From Parietaria judaica (taxonomy: Eukaryota; Streptophyta; Magnoliopsida; Rosales; Urticaceae), in NCBI GenBank assembly GCA_954871525.1, contig OX940863.1, positions 1,588,001-1,652,000 on the forward strand: 64,000 nt of DNA. Direction: 5' to 3'. Of the stretch, positions 1 through 12,400 are shown one piece after another. The position numbers and the translations under genes are program-made. The notes beneath the pieces are model-generated. The model was not told the DNA's origin. It saw only the letters and a program-made list of their open reading frames with translations, and searched no databases. Numbering within the stretch: the stretch's first letter is position 1; each line of letters opens with the position of its first letter.

Positions 1-359
1 CTTATTTTCAGGAATGTTGTTAATTCACGTTTTCATAAACAGCTGGAATTATTATTTGGTTATTAATTAAAAAAGAAAATTATTATTGAATAACCCGTTC
101 TAATGTTTGATTATTTAATTAATGAGAAAATACTATCCATATTTATATAAAAATAGTCAGCCAACATGATGAACACGATCTCATGTGGATATTATTTGAT
201 TTTTTAATTAATTAAATAATTAAAAATGAATTTGAATAATATGCATAATAATAGGTAATTAGTTATCAAATTAATACGTGATTAGTCACATTTATTGGTT
301 CCATTTTAATTTTTAAAATTTTCATTTTTGAAAATCAAAACTCGCGTATAAATTCAACC

Positions 360-832
360 TCGTGTATAATTTTTGTTAAAATTTTTAATCACGATTTTTA
401 ATTTTTAAAAAAATTAACTTAGTTAATACACGTTAATATAGTTTTTCTGTAAAGCAAGTAAATGTTCTTATTTTTAAGAAAAATTAACTTTGTTAATACA
501 CGTTAATATGTTGTATCGTTGATTTTCCATAAAATAATTTTTGAAAACAAATCGTATAAATTGTAATTTTCCATTTTAATTTTTGAAAATTTTAATTTTT
601 AAAAAATAAACAGTGATTAGCTGTAATTAGGCACGATTAATTAATTTCCTTTTTAATTAATTACAAAAATAATAATAATAGGTTAATTAAAAGGGTATTA
701 TAGGTATAAAATCTGTAATTAAATAGCCACCTCATCAATTTGGCTATTTTGCAAAGAAAAAATAAAGGTTGGCTATTTGGCTAATTAAACGTTTCAATTT
801 GGCTATTAAGAGCCATTTCTCTTTTTTAAACT
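360..832. repeat. Diverged copy of the 'GGCTATTTGGCTAAT' MITE-like repeat
   Basis: The blocks at about 360-512 and 690-832 match 54806-55090 in the same orientation and 61952-62436 in the opposite one. Shared words include AATACACGTTAATAT, GGTATTATAGGTATAAAAT and GGCTATTTTGCAAAGAAAAA. About 180 bp of unrelated AT-rich DNA separates the two blocks here. No clear target duplication was found, so the ends are approximate. The sequence before 360 is AT-rich with nothing recognisable. Confidence 0.6.
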
Positions 833-1019
833 AGGGGTAATTGCTATTTTTTTTTTCTTCTAATAGGGATCAAATGTTTTAAAAAAAAAATAAGCTCAGC
901 AGACTAACATGCAAAATTCAAAGGGAGTCTGATATAAAACATGATATGTATGTGATGATTTTGCTACTTCAATAAGGAGAATAGAAGAACCTTTGTTAGT
1001 ATATTATATATAAGAAGTA

Positions 1020-1459
1020 GGAAAATTTGTTTTTTTTTTTTCTTTTATACAATCAACTTTTCATTTTAGCACAAATATACTCTCAAATTTAAAAAAACAG
1101 CAAAAGTATACCTTCAAATATACCTACTGATAGAATTTAATTTTAAAATACCCAAAACTACCCCTTAAAATTTTCAGAAATTCTTACCATATACAATTAT
1201 ACTTTTGTGCAACGCTGACTCTAATTAACATCACTAAATTATACCTTGATGAGATGGCGATATGATAAGAAGAGGGAATGAGAAAAGAAATCGGGAGCAT
1301 GTTTTTAATTTCTTTTGTTTAATTAATTTTAAAAAAAAAGGAGAAATAAAAGGTAAAATTATCAAAATGTACATTAAGGGTATACTTTAGCTCTTCTTGA
1401 AACTTGAGGGTATATTTTTGCTAAAAGTAAAAGTTGAGGGTATAAGAAACACATTTCCC
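1020..1459. mobile_element. Foldback MITE-like element
   Basis: The two ends are long imperfect inverted repeats. The left end reads GGAAAATTTGTTT, then a segment with ATCAACTTTT, AGCACAAATATACTCTCAA and CAAAAGTATACC. The right end is its reverse complement: GGGTATACTTTAGCT, TTGAGGGTATATTTTTGCT, AAAGTTGAGGGTAT and ACATTTCC. No transposase is present. I could not find a clean target duplication, so the superfamily is unassigned. Confidence 0.55.
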
Positions 1460-2331
1460 TAAAAATTAGGTACTAACTTAACTAGCAGGAAAACGACAAG
1501 TCGTATTGTAATGAGAAAAACAGCCCACTGTAATTTATTAAACAACATGTCGTCCCTTTTGAGTAATTAATGAAACATCAAGGAAGGTATCTATTCAATA
1601 TTTCTATGTGCAGTACTTCTTCTTCTGAGTTCTAATTACTAATTATTTATTCATCTTTCCATCACAATAAATGACCGTGTTTGGCAAGGTATTTTTGTGT
1701 ACGAGCATCAGAAACGAAATAAATGGTTTGAATATCGAAACAAATTTGATAATCAATAACATTTTCTTTGTGGAACTTAAAGAATAATCATTAAAAAAAA
1801 ATGTGTCATGGGACTCCCCAACTAATAGATTGATTAAGATATCATATATAATAATGAAGCCTTTCTGTTCGGACGTGCATAAATTTTCATCTTATTGTGA
1901 GGCCTTGGCTCTACTATCGTTGGTGTTTTTTTTTTAATAATATATTCCAAATCACATAATGTGATTATAAATTAGTAACATTATTGTCCTCGTAATTATG
2001 AAAAAAATGATAATAATCTAATAAACTGCCATCGAATGCGCCAAGAGAGTTATCTTGATTGTACTTATTTAATGATAATTACTAAACAAGCTTCGTAGTT
2101 GCTGAATGAAACTAATTATTTATGATATCATTTATAAATTAAATTAATCTCTGACAGTATTAATCGTACAAATAATTTACGAAATTTATTCTAGTTTTTC
2201 AGTTCGCTATCTTGTGGTCTAGCTAATTGATTGATTTGTACGTACAAAAATAAGTTACGTACTAATTTTTTATAGTTTTCATCGTACTGATGATTGTTGT
2301 GTTAATTATAATGTTATCATATTTGTATCAT
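1460..2331. other. Intergenic DNA upstream of AOP-like gene 1
   Basis: AT-rich, with no ORF of note, no strong repeat and no recognisable RNA gene. It presumably holds the upstream regulatory region of gene 1. Confidence 0.5.
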
Positions 2332-2343
2332 TATATATGATAT
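2332..2343 (+). promoter_or_regulatory. Candidate TATA box of AOP-like gene 1
   Basis: A TATATATGATATA-type stretch lies about 115-125 bp before the preferred start codon at 2458, which allows a normal plant 5' leader. Another AT-rich stretch nearby could serve instead. Confidence 0.35.
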
Positions 2344-2457
2344 ATGGTCACTACGAGTCAAACAAGTTGCAATATATATCAGCAGAAAAAGCCTCTCAAA
2401 GCCATACCGAAAAACCCTAGTGAAAGCTATTGGCATAAGCTAATAATAAAGAAAACC

Positions 2458-4040
2458 ATGGGCTCAGAAACTCCTTTCACTCACAAACTTCCCGTCATCG
2501 ATTTCTCGGGATTGAGGCCTGAAACCACTGAATGGGACTCGGTGAGAGCCAAAGTCCGACAAGCTCTCGAAGAGTTCGGCTGCTTCGAGGCCGTGTTCGA
2601 CAAAGTTCCTATGGACACGCGACGAGCCCTTTTCGAAGCCCTCAAAGAGCTCTTTGACCTTCCCTTGCAAACAAAATTGAGTAATATCTCCCAGAAACCC
2701 TTTCATGGCTACGTCGGCCAATACCTGGCGGTGCCACTTTACGAGAGCATGGGTATTGATGACGCCACCATTGATGAGAAAGTCGAGAGCTTCGCCAAAA
2801 TCTTGTGGCCCCAAGGAAATCCTAGCTTCTGGTACAAATTAAACCTTCACTTTCTCATAACGTTAAAATTACTACATATATTTCGTTTCACAATCTTACG
2901 ACAAGCAATCATACATCGTTCGCCGATATATATTTTTATCAATTTTAACTTTAATGCAACTATGATATACTCGGTTACGGCTCCATTATATATTGGTAAT
3001 ACCGAATTTACTATCTCTTAATACTATATCCTAATAATCGCAATACCTTTAAGAAAACAAAAAAAAAATGGTAATTTAAGTGATCGAATTTAGGCTCCTT
3101 TTATTAATGTATACGTATAATATTTTTCTTCAATATTTCCTAATTAACTTGCCATGTTGTAAACAGCAAAACAATTCAATCATACTCGAATCAACTATCA
3201 GAGCTTGACCAGATAGTGAGGAAGATGATCGTGGAGAGTCTTGGCGTTGAGAAATACATGGAAGAGCACATGGAATCCACAAACTACTTGCTTCGCCTCA
3301 TGAAATACAAGGGACCTCAAACCACGGAAACCAAACTTGGACTGAACGCTCACACGGACAAGAACATCGTCACGATACTGCACCAAAACCAAATCGACGG
3401 CTTAGAGGTTCAGACCAAAGACGGTCGCTGGATTTCTCTCACGCCCTCGCCAGACTCATTCGTCGTCATGATCGGCGATTCCCTCCTTGTGAGCGATTTT
3501 TCTCGGTTTCGATTATATTTTAAATCTCAACATGGGAATATTCGAATAAGATTAAAGGTACGTAATTAAGTAAACGCGTATGTGTAGGTTAATACAGGGG
3601 AGCGATAGATATGGACACTAGTACAAAAACTAAGACTGCGTTAATTAGTGCAAAGTTGCAAATTGCGAAAACCGTGGAATGTCATTTCCGATCCGTTGGC
3701 CATCTCTAGTATAATGAGGATAACATATCTAATTAAAATTTATTTCACAAATGGGCATTAGCAAATGATTTATGGATGATTTTGGATATAGGCATGGACA
3801 AATGGGCGTCTTCACTCTCCGAATCACCGCGTGATGATGAGCGGAAGAGAGGCAAGGTACTCTGCGGGATTGTTTTCGATCCCAAAACGAGGTTATACAG
3901 TGAAAGCACCAGAAGAATTAGTTGACAAAAATCATCCTTTGCTGTTCAAGCCCTTTGACCACGTTGACTTTCTTGGTTTCTACTTCACCGAGGCTGGTCA
4001 AAGGGCCGAATCAGCGCTGAAGGCTTATTGTGGTGTTTGA
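2458..4040 (+). CDS. AOP-like 2-oxoglutarate/Fe(II)-dependent dioxygenase, gene 1 (intact)
   Basis: Three exons: 2458-2831, 3167-3488 and 3792-4040, joined by GT-AG introns of 335 and 303 bp, giving 314 aa. Intron 1 is phase 2 (TG|C, a Cys codon) and intron 2 is phase 0, just after the GDSLL segment. The N-terminal DIOX_N part contains LPVIDFSG and EEFGCFEA. The 2OG-Fe(II) oxygenase core supplies the iron triad H187-x-D189 (in NAHTDKN) and H244, and the 2-oxoglutarate clamp R254-x-S256 (ARYSAGLF). Length and C-terminal motifs fit the AOP family, whose Arabidopsis members AOP2 and AOP3 modify glucosinolate side chains; the substrate here is unknown. The ATG at 2458 matches the MGSET start of genes 2 and 3. 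An in-frame ATG at 2344 would add 38 residues. There is no signal peptide or membrane segment, so the protein is probably cytosolic. Confidence 0.9.
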
Positions 4041-4103
4041 GACACTCCGGTCAACACAAACATGATCTACATAAGTGATACGTAAAAACCGCGCTTTTTA
4101 TGG

Positions 4104-4109
4104 AATAAA
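4104..4109 (+). terminator. Candidate polyadenylation signal of gene 1
   Basis: AATAAA lies 64 bp after the stop codon of gene 1, a usual position for a plant near-upstream element. Confidence 0.4.
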
Positions 4110-5499
4110 ATAGTGTCAAAATTGGAACCAAATGATAATAATAATTTGTGTAATGTGTATATATTATCTGCTTCATTGAGGTTAAGGATCGGTGGAGATA
4201 AGGTTCTGATCTTTATTGTGTGAGTGTATTTGTATAAGTTTCTCATGAAATCCTATGCTTTGATTCCTATTTCATTTTGAGTATTTGATCTTGATCATGA
4301 TGATGTATTGCTTTACAGAAGCTTAGGGGTTTCAATGTCTATATCAATTGTTTGATGTATTTTTTGAATTTCGTTGCTTTATGTTTGTTTAAATAAGCAG
4401 CGCCGACTCCTGGCATAGGCCGACTAGGCCCATGCCCACGGCCAGCCCAAAAAAATATTTTTATAGACCCCAAAATTATATAATATTTTTAAAATTTATT
4501 CACAAGTCAAAGAAACTGATTGTTAGGCTAGAAAAAACGGCCCCTCAATTTTCAGAACTGGCCATGCAAACAAGGATAATATATATTTTCAAACTAAGCA
4601 AAAGAGCACAAACACTCTTTGACTACCACAAATAAATGTAGATTGAACTATGTTTGTCGTATGCTACCTCATCGAGCTCCGCTCTGTATAATATATTGGA
4701 ACGGATTTATGGTTCCGTCAAACGTATCAACTGCGCAAAACGGTGGGTGGCGAGCTCGAGTGGAGGGGCCGAGTAGGGGTCGATTTAATTATTGCTGTAG
4801 GTCTTTAATTATTGTAATTATTAATTAATGTTGTTTGTAGTTTTTAATTTCGTAAAAAAAAATAGTTAATTTCCCTTTTCGGTAATTTCTATTTCGGTCC
4901 TATGGTTTGTAATCACGACTATATAAGTCGATTTTTCACTAATAAAACGCAATCTCCAATTAATTTTAATCTCATATCGGGATTAGGATGAGGAAGGTTT
5001 TATTCTTTCTCTCTTTCTCCCCCTTTTGCGCAAGATTTCCACAGTTTGACAGCTAGGGTTTTGTGTGGCAGTGAATGGTGACGGCAGGAGCTCTTCAACG
5101 GCAACAAACTGCGGCCGCAAAGGGAGCAGGCAGCGGTAATCAACAGTAGACATCGAGTTTGGCGAGGTCCAATCGATCAGGTCTTCCGGTCACTTGCTCT
5201 AAATCCCGGGCACGTATCATGTACAAGGCGTCATCACATACGAGAGAATATTTTTGAGGGGCTTTTTTGGAGTGGGTTTTCATTGTTTTTTAAAACCCTA
5301 CTTTGGCACTATTTATATTTTTTTAATAGGAGGTTTTTTTTTTTGAAGGAAAATAGGAGGTATTTAAGGGTATGGATTTTATTGGGATCCCAATTGAGGG
5401 AGGTCTTTTTAGCCAATTATTTCTATTTTTGAGCTTAAAACTCACCTTAATACGTACCTTCATTAATTTATTAATCTTCTATCCACTCTAAATCATACG
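4110..5499. other. Intergenic DNA between gene 1 and the transposon-rich block
   Basis: At 4400-4440 is a GC-rich patch (GCGCCGACTCCTGGCATAGG) that resembles the GGCC-rich ends of hAT MITEs but has no visible partner end. At 4630-5230 there is moderately GC-rich, ORF-poor DNA with a pyrimidine-rich stretch near 5005-5030. It could be a decayed retroelement or an old gene leader. I recognise no product. Confidence 0.4.
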
Positions 5500-5890
5500 C
5501 AGGGGCGAATTTAGTGAGGGCCGAGCGGGTGCGGCCGCCCCCACTTGATTCAAATCCATGATTTTTAATAAATAAATATATACAATTTTATCAATATATA
5601 ATAAATGTATCATAACCAAACAAAGATAATACTCTAGTGTAGTGGTTATTTGAGAATAGTTTTAACACTCTCCTAGAAGACCAAGGTTCAATTCTCATCA
5701 ACTTCAATTTTTTTTTTAATATTTATGATTTCTATTATTACTCTCATCTTATATTAAGATTCTTTTATTATACATTAAGTTATAATCTTTGTATAACTGT
5801 ATAACTAAATATTTTATCGATTATTAAAAATTAATTATAAAATTAATTTATTTATCATACTATATTCTGAAATTCCGGCTTTCGCCCCTT
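5500..5890. mobile_element. Remnant hAT-like MITE
   Basis: The left end CAGGGGCGAATTTAG and the right end CCGGCTTTCGCCCCTT are imperfect inverted repeats of the CAGGGGCGGA type that is common in plant hAT MITEs. The interior is AT-rich and non-coding. No matching 8-bp target duplication is visible, so the element is decayed or its ends are slightly misplaced. Confidence 0.5.
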
Positions 5891-5944
5891 CTTGGCAAAA
5901 TCTTGGCTCCACGTATGTATGTTTTATAGTAAAAAATAAGTTAA

Positions 5945-6184
5945 ATAACTACTCAAAATTTTAAATATTGTAACTGCGTGCGTGCCTAATAAATCTATTG
6001 ACAAAATAAAATTTCAAGAAAATTAAAACAAATTAAATTTCAAGTCCACATCAGAATTATTGCCATAACTACTCAAAATTTTAAATATTGTAACTGCGTG
6101 CGTGCCTAATAAATCTATTGACAAAATAAAATTTCAAGAAAATTAAAACAAATTAAATTTCAAGTCCACATCAGAATTATTGCC
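5945..6184. repeat. Perfect 120-bp tandem duplication
   Basis: Positions 5945-6064 and 6065-6184 are identical head-to-tail copies. The sequence is AT-rich except for a short GCGTGCGTGCC segment and has no coding content. Complete identity suggests a recent event, or an assembly artefact. Confidence 0.9.
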
Positions 6185-6394
6185 ATTGCAATAATGGTGA
6201 TGGGGATACATCTTTGTCGTTTCGCTATCGATTGAGCCTCGAATAATGCGAAACTAAGAGATAATAATTGACATAGATCCTCAATTATATCTTTGGTTAT
6301 TAGTGGTAAAATTATTTAAATTATTTGAACATAAAGCAATACAAAGTTAATTTAAAAAATTATGATAAAAGTATTAATTTTTTTTTTGATTGGT

Positions 6395-6525
6395 GAACTT
6401 TATCCACTTTTTTTTTTACTATTTCCGTCAACGAACAAACCCACGAACTTCAAAATAAATCGATGCAAACACAGATTCTTAGAACTTCAACAACGCAAAT
6501 TCTTATTTTCCTTCTTATTTCCTGG
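6395..6525. mobile_element. Truncated copy of the foldback MITE found at 46959-47462
   Basis: Words such as TTTACTATTTCCGT, CCCACGAA and CAACAACGCAAA occur in the same order at about 47098-47230 inside the complete MITE. Only the middle and one side survive. A Gypsy-type sequence begins directly after it. Confidence 0.5.
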
Positions 6526-7111
6526 TGCAGTATTAGACCCATATTCGTATCATATCAACATATCATTGCCTAATTCTTTTAATTATTTTCTTTTATTTCA
6601 CGTTATTCAGTTATTCAATTTGTTCCTTTATTTACGGTTTAGTTGAATTATTTTAGGATAGTTTGTTAGCCTTTTAATTATATATACAAAGATGTACGTG
6701 TAGCAAGGCAGAGATTATGATATTATGAAAGAAAATCGATCATTTCTTGATCAAGAATATTTTCTGTTTTTCCTATAATCCGAGTCTACATCAGTTGGTA
6801 TTAGAGCCACTCGATCTTGCGCAATGGCGCCGAAGAGACGACCCGCTCGCGATGCTTTCTTAGCCGAGGTGTATAGATGTGACGAGATCGCTGGATTCCG
6901 TCAATAATTGGAGGCCCTAACACGCTCCGTCGAAGCGCTTCTTCAACAGCGACCCGAAGCACAACCGACCCCTCTTGACGAATCCGACACCGAAGACGAC
7001 CACGACAACCTTTTCGCCGGAAATTTCGGTAGACACGTCCACGCGATGCGCTCGCATGACGAAGCTCTGGAAAATTGGCGTTGGGAGTCGGCGTTTATAC
7101 TGGACTATTGA
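6526..7111 (+). pseudogene. Gypsy retrotransposon remnant: LTR end, primer-binding site and gag N-terminus
   Basis: A primer-binding site close to the initiator-Met-tRNA type (TGGTATTAGAGC, 6796-6807) follows a presumed LTR tail. An ATG at 6824 opens a Gag-like frame that begins MAPKRRPARD. TAA at 6905-6907 interrupts it, and the same frame continues through an acidic, Gln/Pro-rich part to a W-R-W-E-S motif near 7090 before ending at 7109-7111. This layout matches the Gag N-terminus of plant chromovirus-type Gypsy elements. The rest of gag, all of pol and the second LTR are missing. The left limit of the LTR is a guess. Confidence 0.6.
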
Positions 7112-7265
7112 ATATAATTTCATTTTCATCCTAACAAATTATTATTTTGTTAATGATTACACTGGACTCTAAATTATTTTTTCATGCTTCTATTCTAGTG
7201 CTAAAATCTTAGTATATTAGTAGTGCTTATTTATTAAATTGTACATTTTACTACTAAATAAAGAA

Positions 7266-8080
7266 GGGTAAAATACGGCTAAAGTACCCAATATTTACAT
7301 TTTTTGCGATGATATGGGTGGCAATTCGGGTTTCGTGTCGTGTTTGTGCCGGGTCTTAATCGTTTTTTACTTATTTTATGTAGACCCAGACCCGCCCTTA
7401 TTATTAATCGTGTTAGAAGATGAGACCCAAACCCGCCCTATTTAAATACCCCGTTTATCGTGTCTACCCTTTTAACCCATTTAGCATATTCATGTATTTT
7501 AAAATGTTAAATTAGTTCAATTTATACTCATTTAACTTAATTTATTTAATTATATTTTCTAAGATTTCAAAATTTATTTAACATTTTTTTAGTACGATGT
7601 AATAAATAAGTAAATAACATAAATGTCATATATAATAAGTTTTAAAATACTTAATAACATACATAAAATATAACTTTTTGCTCCTTAATCGTGTCTAATT
7701 AGGTCTCATCGTGTTATCGTGTTCGTGTCGTGTTTACCCGTTATTTAATTGTGTTAATCTTGTTCGACATGGTTGGACCCAGATTCATTTATAGTAGAGC
7801 CATATAAATCGTGTCGTAAACGCTAGAACGAGTGTGGAGAGAGACAGAGGGGCCCACGGGAGAAAGAAAAAAAAAAAAGGCCACGTGGCGTGTTCAAGTG
7901 CCACGTGGCTGGGTGACGTGGCAGCTTATGTGGCAAAATTTAACGGTGAAAATCAAAATTTAACGGAGTGAACATTAGCCGCTAACATAATGAAGTTTGG
8001 ATACATTAGCTACCAAAAAAAAGTTTGGGTACATAATCACAAAAAATATAAATATTAGATACTTTAGCCGCATTTTACCC
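7266..8080. mobile_element. Foldback MULE-like MITE with a nested, truncated hAT MITE
   Basis: The ends GGGTAAAATACGGCTAAAGT and its partner ACTTTAGCCGCATTTTACCC are inverted repeats of the same family as 24045-24963. Inside, from 7313, is a copy of the TATGGGTGGCAATTCGGG element found complete at 58563-59121. Its sequence runs to about 7820 and its right end is lost. A GC-rich patch at 7880-7925 has three CACGTGG- or GACGTGG-type motifs. No 9-bp target duplication is seen at the outer ends. Confidence 0.6.
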
Positions 8081-8439
8081 TAAAAATGTAGCCTCGTTTT
8101 TGTTCCTTGCTCAGAGCCTTTATAAGTCAGAGCCGGGCCCCCAATTCAGAATTTCTAGTTCCGCCTCTTATTTTTATCACATTTTTTGTTTTAAAATTAA
8201 CTCTATCCTGCCCCTTCCCAAACAACTTGAAATTGGTGTATTATAATCAAGGTATTAAATTTCCCGAATATCCATCGGCATGCCCATCGAAAATCTTTTT
8301 TCGAGGATATGCGAAACGAAAACCTGCGGTTGTCTCTGTCGTTTTCCAGAATTTCCCGAAATTCTTGCGGCATGCCCAATTTCCTGCCTAATGCCGTTTT
8401 TGTGAAGGAAAACGTGGAAAAATTGTGCGAATTTCCTTA

Positions 8440-8610
8440 AAAAAATAAAATTTCGTGGAAAAAATACCAATTAAACTTTCGGCAAAAATAATTATGTTTG
8501 CACACCCCACCCCACCTCGTCACAGCCGGTCGGACGGCGGCGCTGGCGTGCACGTGTGGTGGTTGTGCATTTGTGTGAGTCATCTCCTTTCCACAAAAGT
8601 GAGACTCTTT
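8440..8610. repeat. Dispersed 165-bp repeat, copy 1 (partner at 54165-54335)
   Basis: The order AATACCAATTAA.CTTTTCGG, CAAAAATAATT.TGTTTGCAC, GGTCGGACGGCGGCG, then a stretch ending in TCCACAAAA, matches 54165-54335. The core is GC-rich in an AT-rich setting. The nature of the repeat is unknown. Confidence 0.6.
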
Positions 8611-8854
8611 GGTATTCAACTAATATTATACACTTCACTTAACCTAATAAATTAATTTAATATTATACACTTCAAGGCTTCTAAGTTGACTTAATAATAT
8701 TATACATTTTACGTACATATTTAAGTTACAAACGTGTTTTATTGTATACAATTATGTCTTGTATTTATTAAATATGTAGTTTTGAACCTGTATAAATATC
8801 TTGCCTAAATACTCAAAAATATTTTCCAGAATATCCATCGAAAACCCCATCGGC

Positions 8855-9398
8855 TGTTGGATCCCAATTCACGGATCTGCAAAGAACACGAATAACACCA
8901 AAAGAAATCGAACCAAAAATAAAGGACACAAACTTTTGGGAGAAGAAATTCTCTTGATTAATAATCGAAGGCAATACAAGAAGATAAACTCAAAATTCTA
9001 ATGGACTCTACACTTTACAAAGTGTACATGCTAGGTATATTTATAGCCTCACATAGGCGAAACCCTAGCTACCCAAATCGCACAAAATCAGGAAACTACC
9101 CTAAATAATCTCGCCGAATCTTTGACTTGATTTGCTTGCTCCTCAAGTTACGCGTCTTCCTTTCTGGGTAGAGTTTCCTTTTCCTGCCCGGACAGCTTCT
9201 CTGTCCCCGAGCTGACCTGCTCGTATGCTCCGGGCTGAGCTTGCCTTCTATCCGGACACTCTGCTCGTGTTCACCCGAGCTGGGCTGAACGGCTGTCCGT
9301 CTTCTGTTCTGGTCGGTACCCGGGCTGACTCCTCGCAAGTGTTTCTGCCCGTCCTGGGTTCTGGTCGTCACCCGGACTAAGTCAAGCTTAAGCTCACA
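8855..9398 (-). repeat. Copia-1 3' LTR
   Basis: 544 bp, identical by eye to 13725-14268. Its GC-rich part (about 9150-9370) holds many short degenerate motifs built on CCGGGCTG and GAGCTG, probably the U3 regulatory region of the element. Confidence 0.93.
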
Positions 9399-9475
9399 TT
9401 CTCCCCCGTAAGCTTGACTTGCTTCCACTCTCTTCACTCCGAGCAGCTCTCTCATCTCTTCGAACTTGACTCTCC

Positions 9476-12400
9476 CTAGAGCCTTAGTAAGAATGTCTGC
9501 CCGTTGCTCCCTCGTGTGACGAACTCCACGATGATCTCTCGCTTCTCCACACACTCACGAATGTAGTGAAACTTCGTGTCAATGTGTTTGCTCCGTCCAT
9601 GGAACACTGGATTCTTCATCAACGCAATTGCAGACTTGTTGTCCACGTAGAGAGTAGCTAGTCTCTGCTCGGATCCGGTCACTTCACTAAGTAGCCCCTT
9701 CAACCACATAGCTTGACATGCTGCTGCGGTTGCCGCCATGAACTCTGCTTCGCATGAGGATAGAGCTACTGTCTGCTGCTTTTGAGACTGCCAGGTGATC
9801 AGGTTTCCGTTGAGGTAGAACGCCATCCCTCCGGTACTCTTCCTGTCATCGATATCACCGGCCAGATCACTGTCCGTAAAGCCGACTAGTACTTCTGCTC
9901 CACTTCCTCGGTTGTACTGGATTCCGTAGTCCGTCGTGCCCTTCACGTAACGCAAGATGTGCTTCACCGCCTGCTGGTGTGCACTCGTGGGCTTCTCCAT
10001 GTATCGACTGACTATCCCGACTGCGTGTGAAATGTCTGGTCGGGTGTGGGTGAGATACCTCAGGCACCCGATCACGCGTCTGTACTCCGTGGGATCCACT
10101 CTTCTCCCTTCAGCATCCTTCCGGAGCTGCAGCTTTGCCTCCATAGGGTACTTGCTCGAGTTACAGTCCGCCATCTCGAATTGTTTAAGGATCTTCTTCG
10201 CGTAGGCCGACTGCTTCAGCGTAATGCAGTCCTTCTTCTGTTCCACCTCGAGACCAAGGTAGTACGAAAGTAATCCGAGGTCACTCATCTCGAATTCGGC
10301 CATCATCTGCTGCTTGAACCCATCTACGCCTCCTGCGCTGGATCCTGTGACGATCAGGTCGTCCACATACACTCCCACGATCAGAGTTTCCTGCCCGGTA
10401 CTCCTGGTGTAGACTGCCTGCTCGCTCAAGCACTTTGTGAATCCAAGATTCTTCAAGCTCTTGTCAAGGCGGATGTTCCACGCTCTTGGTGCTTGTTTTA
10501 ACCCGTATAAGGCCTTGGATAGCTTGTACACCTTCTGCTCCTTGCCCGTGACGCCGAACCCCTCTGGTTGCTTGACGTACACTTCTTCTTCGAGGTCACC
10601 GTTTAGGAATGCCGATTTGACATCCAGATGGTGAATTTCCCAACCTCGATGAGCTGCTAGGGCTAGGATGAGTCTGATCGTGTCCAGTCTGGCTACTGGA
10701 GCAAAGACTTCCTCAAAGTCTATGCCTTTCCTCTGCACGTAGCCTTTAGCTACCAGCCTTGCCTTGTGCTTAAGGACATTCCCCTCAGTGTCCTTCTTTA
10801 GCTTATACACCCACTTCAGGCCGATGGGATTATGACATTTGGGCAGGTCGGTAAGCTCCCATGTCCTGTTCTTCTCAATGGACTCCATCTCCTTCTTCAT
10901 TGCTTCCTGCCACTCCTGCTCGGCTGCTGCCTCCTGGTAATTGGCTGGTTCTTCTGCACACAACAAAGAAAGTTCCTCCAGGCTCATCTCCACTTCTTGA
11001 GTCTGATCGTAAACGTCTGCTAGAGGTCGGAATCCTCTTGGGCCGTCTTTTATGGAGGAATCTTCCGAGCTGGACGGGCTGGTCCTGCTCGGACTTGGTG
11101 TCCTGGGTGTATCCGGGGTGCTCTCTCCCGGGCTGGGTTCCCTCGTTTCTGGCAAGACTGTTCCCGAGCTGGGTGTTCCGGGCTGCTCCTGCTCGGCAAC
11201 ATCCTGGTCGTCTTCGACAATGAACTCCACTGAGTTCTGCTCGGGTTCTCCATTCTCGTCGCGCCAATCCCACTTCATCTCCTCTTCGAACACAGCATCT
11301 CTGCTCACTTGGAGTCTGCCGCGTCGTGGATCGTAGAGTCTGTGTGCCTTGCTTCCTTCTTCAACGCCAAGGTACACCATCTTCTGACTCCGGTCGTCCA
11401 GCTTCTTGAGATGTGGCCCCGCAATCTTCACGTGTGCGGTGCATCCGAACACTTTCAAATGTTCTAAGTGGGGTTTCTTCCCTTTCCACGCCTGGTAGGG
11501 GGTACGCTCTCCTAGCGCTTTGGTCAGCAAACGATTAAGCAGGTAGACCGCATGTCTTACTGCTTCTGCCCAAAAACGGGCTGGAACTTGCATACTCTTG
11601 AGCAAGCTCCTCGCTGTGTTCATCACAGTCCGGTTTCGTCTTTCCACCACGCCATTCTGTTGGGGTGTGTGGGGTGCGGACAGGTGACGCTGAATTCCTT
11701 CCTGGTCGCAGAACTCTCCGAACTGCTGGGAAGTGAATTCTCCTCCTCGGTCTGTACGCAAGACCTTTAACCTGTGCACCGAGCCATTCTCCACGATCTT
11801 CTTGAACTTCTTGAAGACCTCAAAGGCTCCGCTCTTTTCCTTAAGCATATAAACCCACATCCAGCGACTGTAATCATCAACAAGTAAAAGAAAGTACTTG
11901 TTACCTGCCAATGTTGCTGGGGTGACTGGACCACATAGGTCTGCCTGCACCAACTGTAGGGGTCTCTCTGCTCGGAATTTGGCCTTGATCGGAAACGGTA
12001 TCCTCGCCTGCTTCGCGATCATGCAGCACTCACATAGCTGGTCGGGGTGTTCTATCTTGGGAACCCCGAAGGCCATCTTCTTCTCGCCCATCATCTTGAG
12101 CGCGTGAAAATTCACGTGTCCGAGCCGTGCGTGCCATAGCCAAGCCGGGTCTGCCATCGATGCCATAAGACAGACAGGCTGGCATGTCTTCAGGAGAATC
12201 TTGTAGAGTCTGTTGGGTGTTCGCTCCACCTTCATCAACAGCTCTCCTTCCTTGGTCCACATCTTCAGGTAGGACCCTTGCAGCAACACCGTGTTCCCGA
12301 TCTCAGTCATCTGTCCTAGACTGATGATGTTGCTTTTCAACTTCGGGATGAAATACACCTGGGTCATCAGACGCTGGTCGCCATTCTTGCACTCGAACAG

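Noticed and set aside
7266..8080. A 9-bp target duplication for the MITE at 7266
   Set aside because: The flanks (AATAAAGAA and TAAAAATGT) do not match, so I make no claim of a duplication here.
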